Positions 60,950 through 64,000 of a stretch of 64,000 bases of DNA are shown one piece after another. The stretch is from Lederbergia graminis (lineage in GTDB: Bacteria; Bacillota; Bacilli; Bacillales; Bacillaceae_C). The notes below the pieces were generated by a model. That model did no database searches and was not told where the DNA came from. It saw only the letters and a program-made list of their open reading frames with translations. A program made the position numbers and the translations under genes. Where the stretch lies: positions 1 through 64,000 of the forward strand of contig NZ_JBHSMC010000029.1 of assembly GCF_042655485.1 (NCBI RefSeq), in the 5' to 3' direction. Each line of letters starts with the position of its first letter. Positions within the stretch are counted from its first letter, which is position 1.

Positions 60950-62746
60950 TTGGTTTCAAGTACATATTCATTAATTTGGGATTTAGATGTTTTTTTTGAA
61001 GGAGGAAGTCATTCCCCACAATTTATTGAGCATCTAGATAAAATTAAGATACAATTGGATGAATTTGATACATCTGTAGATGAGTGGAAAGTTCCTAATC
61101 AGAAAGACGATTCTTCTTTATCTGCACTATTGAGTGAGCTTCAACAAATATCTGAAAATATACGTCAAGCTGGTGCATTCGTAAGTTGTCTACAAGCACA
61201 AAACACGTTGGATAGTCGAGCAAATGAATTACGAGGAATGGTTACTACTTTAAGTTCGCGATTTAGTACAATCCTAACTAACTTTGACGAAAAATTGGCA
61301 AAAATCGACAAAGAAGTATGGAATGCCCTTATAGAACAAGCTGAACTACAAGAAATACATTTTGTTCTAAATGAAAGACGAACAAATGCAGCTGAAAAAT
61401 TACCGAAAGAACAAGAAGCATTAATTAACGCACTTAGTATTGATGGCTATCACGGTTGGGGCGAAATGTACGATACCATTGTGAGTCAGATTAAAATACC
61501 TTTCATAGAAAATGGTGAGAAGAAAGAACTTTCAGTTGGCCAGGCTGCTAATAAGTTTTCAAGTTCAGACGCAAATGTTCGTAAACAAATATTTGAGGAA
61601 TGGGAAAAAGCCTGGGATAAACAAGCTGATTTATTAGCGGGAACTTTAAACCACCTTTCTGGTTTTAGATTGTCTGTGTATAAGCAAAGAGGCTGGGAGC
61701 ATATATTAAAAGAGGCACTTACGTATAATCGCATGAAACAAGAAACATTAGATGTAATGTGGGAGGTTATTACCGATAATAAGCAACCATTTGCAGACTT
61801 TCTACAACGAAAAGCAGAGCTGTTAGGCGTAGAAAAATTAAGTTGGGCAGACTTAGATGCACCGGTTGGTGAAGCAAACACGGTATATAACTACCAAGAA
61901 GGAGCAGAGTTTATCTTACATCACTTTGCTGCTTTTGGAGATGAATTAACTGCTTTTACAAAGAAAGCTTTTGAAGATAGTTGGATTGAAGCAGAGGATC
62001 GCCCAGGTAAGAGACCTGGTGGTTTTTGTACTTCATTCCCAAAGAGTAATCAATCAAGAATTTTCATGACATATTCTGGGACACCTTCAAATGTTTCAAC
62101 ACTTGCTCACGAGTTAGGGCATGCCTTTCACTCATATGCCTTAAAAGATACACATCCGTTAAATAGAGGCTATGCAATGAATGTAGCAGAGACTGCATCG
62201 ACATTCGCAGAAATGATCGTATCTGACGCTGCTGTTCAAAATGCGAAAGATGAGGATGAAAAACTCGCATTATTGGAAGACAAAATTCAACGTTCCGTAG
62301 CTTTACTAATGAATATACATGCACGTTATTTGTTCGAAACACGTTTCTATGAGGAACGCAAAAAAGGAATGGTAAGTAAAGCAAGACTTAATGAATTAAT
62401 GGAACAAGCTCAAAAAGAAGCATATTTAGATTCACTAGATAAATACCACCCAACATTCTGGGGATCAAAACTACATTTCTTTATTACAGGTGTTCCTTTT
62501 TACAATTTCCCATACACCTTTGGTTACTTATTCTCTCTAGGAATATACGCTCAAGCCGTTAAAGAAGGAAAAGGATATGAGAAGAAATATATGGCAATGC
62601 TCGAAGATACTGGTTCTATGACTGTTGAAGAGCTAGCAGAAAAACACCTTGGTGTAGATTTAACAAAACGTGACTTCTGGGAAGAAGGCGTCAAATTATG
62701 CATCAAAGATGTGGAAGAATTTATGGAAATGACTAAAAATAAATAG
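60950..62746 (+). CDS. pepF: Oligoendopeptidase F (M3B family)
   Basis: Zinc oligopeptidase of 598 aa cleaving short peptides in the cytosol. The HExxH motif is LAHELGHAFHSY in the second half, with the third ligand Glu in ETASTFAEM. Start TTG after AGGAGG. It is divergent from sigK. A plain peptidase role is likely; in Bacillus overexpression of such an enzyme inhibits sporulation by degrading PhrA-type peptides. Confidence 0.92.
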   Translation: MVSSTYSLIWDLDVFFEGGSHSPQFIEHLDKIKIQLDEFDTSVDEWKVPNQKDDSSLSALLSELQQISENIRQAGAFVSCLQAQNTLDSRANELRGMVTTLSSRFSTILTNFDEKLAKIDKEVWNALIEQAELQEIHFVLNERRTNAAEKLPKEQEALINALSIDGYHGWGEMYDTIVSQIKIPFIENGEKKELSVGQAANKFSSSDANVRKQIFEEWEKAWDKQADLLAGTLNHLSGFRLSVYKQRGWEHILKEALTYNRMKQETLDVMWEVITDNKQPFADFLQRKAELLGVEKLSWADLDAPVGEANTVYNYQEGAEFILHHFAAFGDELTAFTKKAFEDSWIEAEDRPGKRPGGFCTSFPKSNQSRIFMTYSGTPSNVSTLAHELGHAFHSYALKDTHPLNRGYAMNVAETASTFAEMIVSDAAVQNAKDEDEKLALLEDKIQRSVALLMNIHARYLFETRFYEERKKGMVSKARLNELMEQAQKEAYLDSLDKYHPTFWGSKLHFFITGVPFYNFPYTFGYLFSLGIYAQAVKEGKGYEKKYMAMLEDTGSMTVEELAEKHLGVDLTKRDFWEEGVKLCIKDVEEFMEMTKNK

Positions 62747-62848
62747 TAAGTAATTTGATAAGTAGTTGTTCCCTTAGTGGAGAATTCATTAAACATATCA
62801 ATTGAAACAACTAGAATGCAGAATGATAGAAGTTCACAATAAAAATAA

Positions 62849-62883
62849 GCCCAGGATTACTATGTACATAGATAATTCTGGGC
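62849..62883 (+). terminator. Terminator after pepF
   Basis: GCCCAG and CTGGGC with inner TTA/TAA and TATGTACATA form a long stem, followed by ATTTTTG. Confidence 0.85.
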
Positions 62884-62909
62884 ATTTTTGAAGAGAGGAG
62901 GTATTACTA

Positions 62910-63662
62910 TTGGAAACCTTTTTCGGCCATCCATATGAATCTTATCCATTTATCATGTTTTCCATAGACCATATCACAATGATTATTGTCTTTCTTTTAG
63001 TTACATGTTTCCTGTATATAAGTAGAAAAAAATTGGCTATGTTTGATAAGTCGATAAGACTTGGTATGTTTTTAGGATTGTTTATACTAGAAGCTCTATA
63101 CCATATTTGGCTTTATAAAGATGGTTATTGGGATATTTCATTTACATTACCACTTCAATTATGTTCCATAAGTTTAATCCTTTGTTTAATTTTATTGAGC
63201 ACAAAATCTAACGTGATTTTTCAGATTGTATTTTTCATTGGAATTACAGGTGCATTTATGGCCATTATTACACCTGAATTGTTTCTTGGATTCCCTCATT
63301 TTCGCTATTTTCAATTTTTCATAACGCATATGCTTATTATATGGACTTGTCTTTATTTTGTATTTTCACACCAATATCGTCCGACAGTTAAAGGTTTGTG
63401 TTGGTCATTTTTATTTTTAAATATAAGTGCGACGATAGCTTTCTTTGTCAACAAACTAACGGAAGGAAATTATATGTTTCTTGCCTATAAACCGACAAAT
63501 GGATCATTATTAGATTATTTTGGTCCATATCCATATTATATTTTATCCCTAGAAGCAGCAGCCCTTTTACTATTTATAATTATACTTTTACCATTTCGCT
63601 TGAAAGGGCTTTTGCGAAAAAAACAACATAAAGAAGAGGATTGGACAAAAGAATACAGATGA
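62910..63662 (+). CDS. YwaF family (TIGR02206) integral membrane protein
   Basis: A 250-aa protein with about seven hydrophobic helices. The conserved WDISFTLPLQLCSISLIL, FPHFRYFQFFITHMLII and NYMFLAYKPTNGSLLDY segments identify the TIGR02206/YwaF family. Start TTG after GAGGAGG. The function of the family is not known; last gene of the window, with a repeat after it. Confidence 0.88.
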   Translation: METFFGHPYESYPFIMFSIDHITMIIVFLLVTCFLYISRKKLAMFDKSIRLGMFLGLFILEALYHIWLYKDGYWDISFTLPLQLCSISLILCLILLSTKSNVIFQIVFFIGITGAFMAIITPELFLGFPHFRYFQFFITHMLIIWTCLYFVFSHQYRPTVKGLCWSFLFLNISATIAFFVNKLTEGNYMFLAYKPTNGSLLDYFGPYPYYILSLEAAALLLFIIILLPFRLKGLLRKKQHKEEDWTKEYR

Positions 63663-63667
63663 AATAA

Positions 63668-64000
63668 AAAAAAACGAGGCTGGGACAGAGGAATATCGAT
63701 GCAAATAAAAACCGAACTATAACTTGATTTTAAAACAAGATAGTTCGGTCACCTTTTCAATTACGAAAATTTTATGGTTACCATCGGAGGAAATACACGA
63801 AGACTCCTGCGGGAATAAAGGCCTCGATGAGACCCCGCAGAAAGAAAAGCGAAGGCGACTGTTTAGCGGCGTACGAACGGGAGCCAATCCTGTACTGAGA
63901 TAAAGGAAACACGGCGAGGGCCCACAGGATGTGGGTCACGTCGACGTTGGCACAGGACGTGCCGCTTTTAGTCGACGTTCCTCTTGCCGATGTTGACTTA
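63668..64000 (+). repeat. Long composite repeat, cut by the window end
   Basis: Collinear with 44209-44540: CCGAACTAT hairpin (63711-63749), GACTCCTGCGGGA ... GAGACCCCGCAG hairpin, and a family B element that runs off the end of the window. Most differences lie in AT-rich spacers; the family B part is almost unchanged. Confidence 0.88.
63897..64000 (-). ncRNA. Second Bacillaceae-1-like twin hairpin (incomplete)
   Basis: On the minus strand GGCAC-GTCCT-GTGCC (63963-63949) and CCCAC-ATCCT-GTGGG (63935-63921) repeat the RUCCU-loop hairpins of 44435-44545 exactly. The flanking core GAGATAAAGGAAACACGG (63897 on) and CGATGTTGACTTA (63988-64000) are also kept. The element continues past the window. 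Confidence 0.58.

Overview
The window looks like chromosomal core sequence from a low-GC, endospore-forming member of the Bacillaceae. Gene order follows the Bacillus subtilis yqe/yqf block almost step by step: zur-yqfT-nfo-cshB-yqfQ-ispH, then yqfO-trmK-cccA-sigA-dnaG-yqxD-ppsR-glySQ-recO-yqzL-era-cdd-dgkA-ybeY-pgpH-phoH-yqfDC-floA-yqeZY-rpsU-yqeW, then mtaB-rsmE-prmA-dnaJK-grpE-hrcA-hemW-lepA-yqxA-gpr-rpsT-holA-yqzM-comE-comER, and finally yqeM-rsfS-yqeK-nadD-yhbY-aroE-yqeH-yqeG-sda. Spore genes (gpr, sigK, yqfCD, sda) and the repeat types suggest the Oceanobacillus/Virgibacillus/Ornithinibacillus side of the family. That placement is inference from memory, not a database match.

Regions. 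1-3.0 kb: Zur-controlled zinc uptake (adcC-adcB-zur, with a Zur box at the promoter), preceded by repeats. 3-9.4 kb: DNA repair, RNA helicase, isoprenoid synthesis (ispH), Nif3-like and tRNA methyltransferase genes, interrupted by about 750 bp of hairpin repeats. 9.4-19.5 kb: cytochrome c550, the macromolecular synthesis genes dnaG-sigA, the PPDK regulator, and glycyl-tRNA synthetase under a T-box. 19.5-31.9 kb: era-cdd-dgkA-ybeY-pgpH-phoH, the sporulation pair yqfCD, flotillin and its NfeD partner, rpsU. 31.9-43.8 kb: deoC, RNA/protein-modifying enzymes, the CIRCE-controlled heat-shock operon, hemW, lepA. 43.8-44.8 kb: a dense cluster of structured repeats. 44.9-52.7 kb: spore protease, S20, DNA polymerase delta subunit, and the comE DNA-uptake operon with divergent comER. 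52.9-58.0 kb: ribosome assembly, NAD and shikimate genes. 58.0-64.0 kb: the sporulation checkpoint gene sda behind a cluster of DnaA boxes, divergent psd/pssA, an uninterrupted sigK, pepF, a YwaF-like membrane protein, and the start of another long repeat.

About 58 of about 69 genes lie on the minus strand. Four small genes or gene parts are easy to miss: yqzL, yqzM, sda, and the N-terminus of yqxD, which appears to start at a non-ATG/GTG/TTG codon. Two genes expected from the B. subtilis order are absent from their places: spoIIP (between gpr and yqxA) and ccpN (between glyS and ppsR).

The least ordinary content is intergenic. At least two families of GC-richer structured repeats occur whose helices change in a compensatory way between copies while internal core sequences stay fixed. 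One family carries twin hairpins with RUCCU loops on the minus strand, matching my recollection of the Bacillaceae-1 RNA motif, nested inside a larger repeat that also occurs without them. No rRNA, tRNA, CRISPR array, transposase or prophage was seen.
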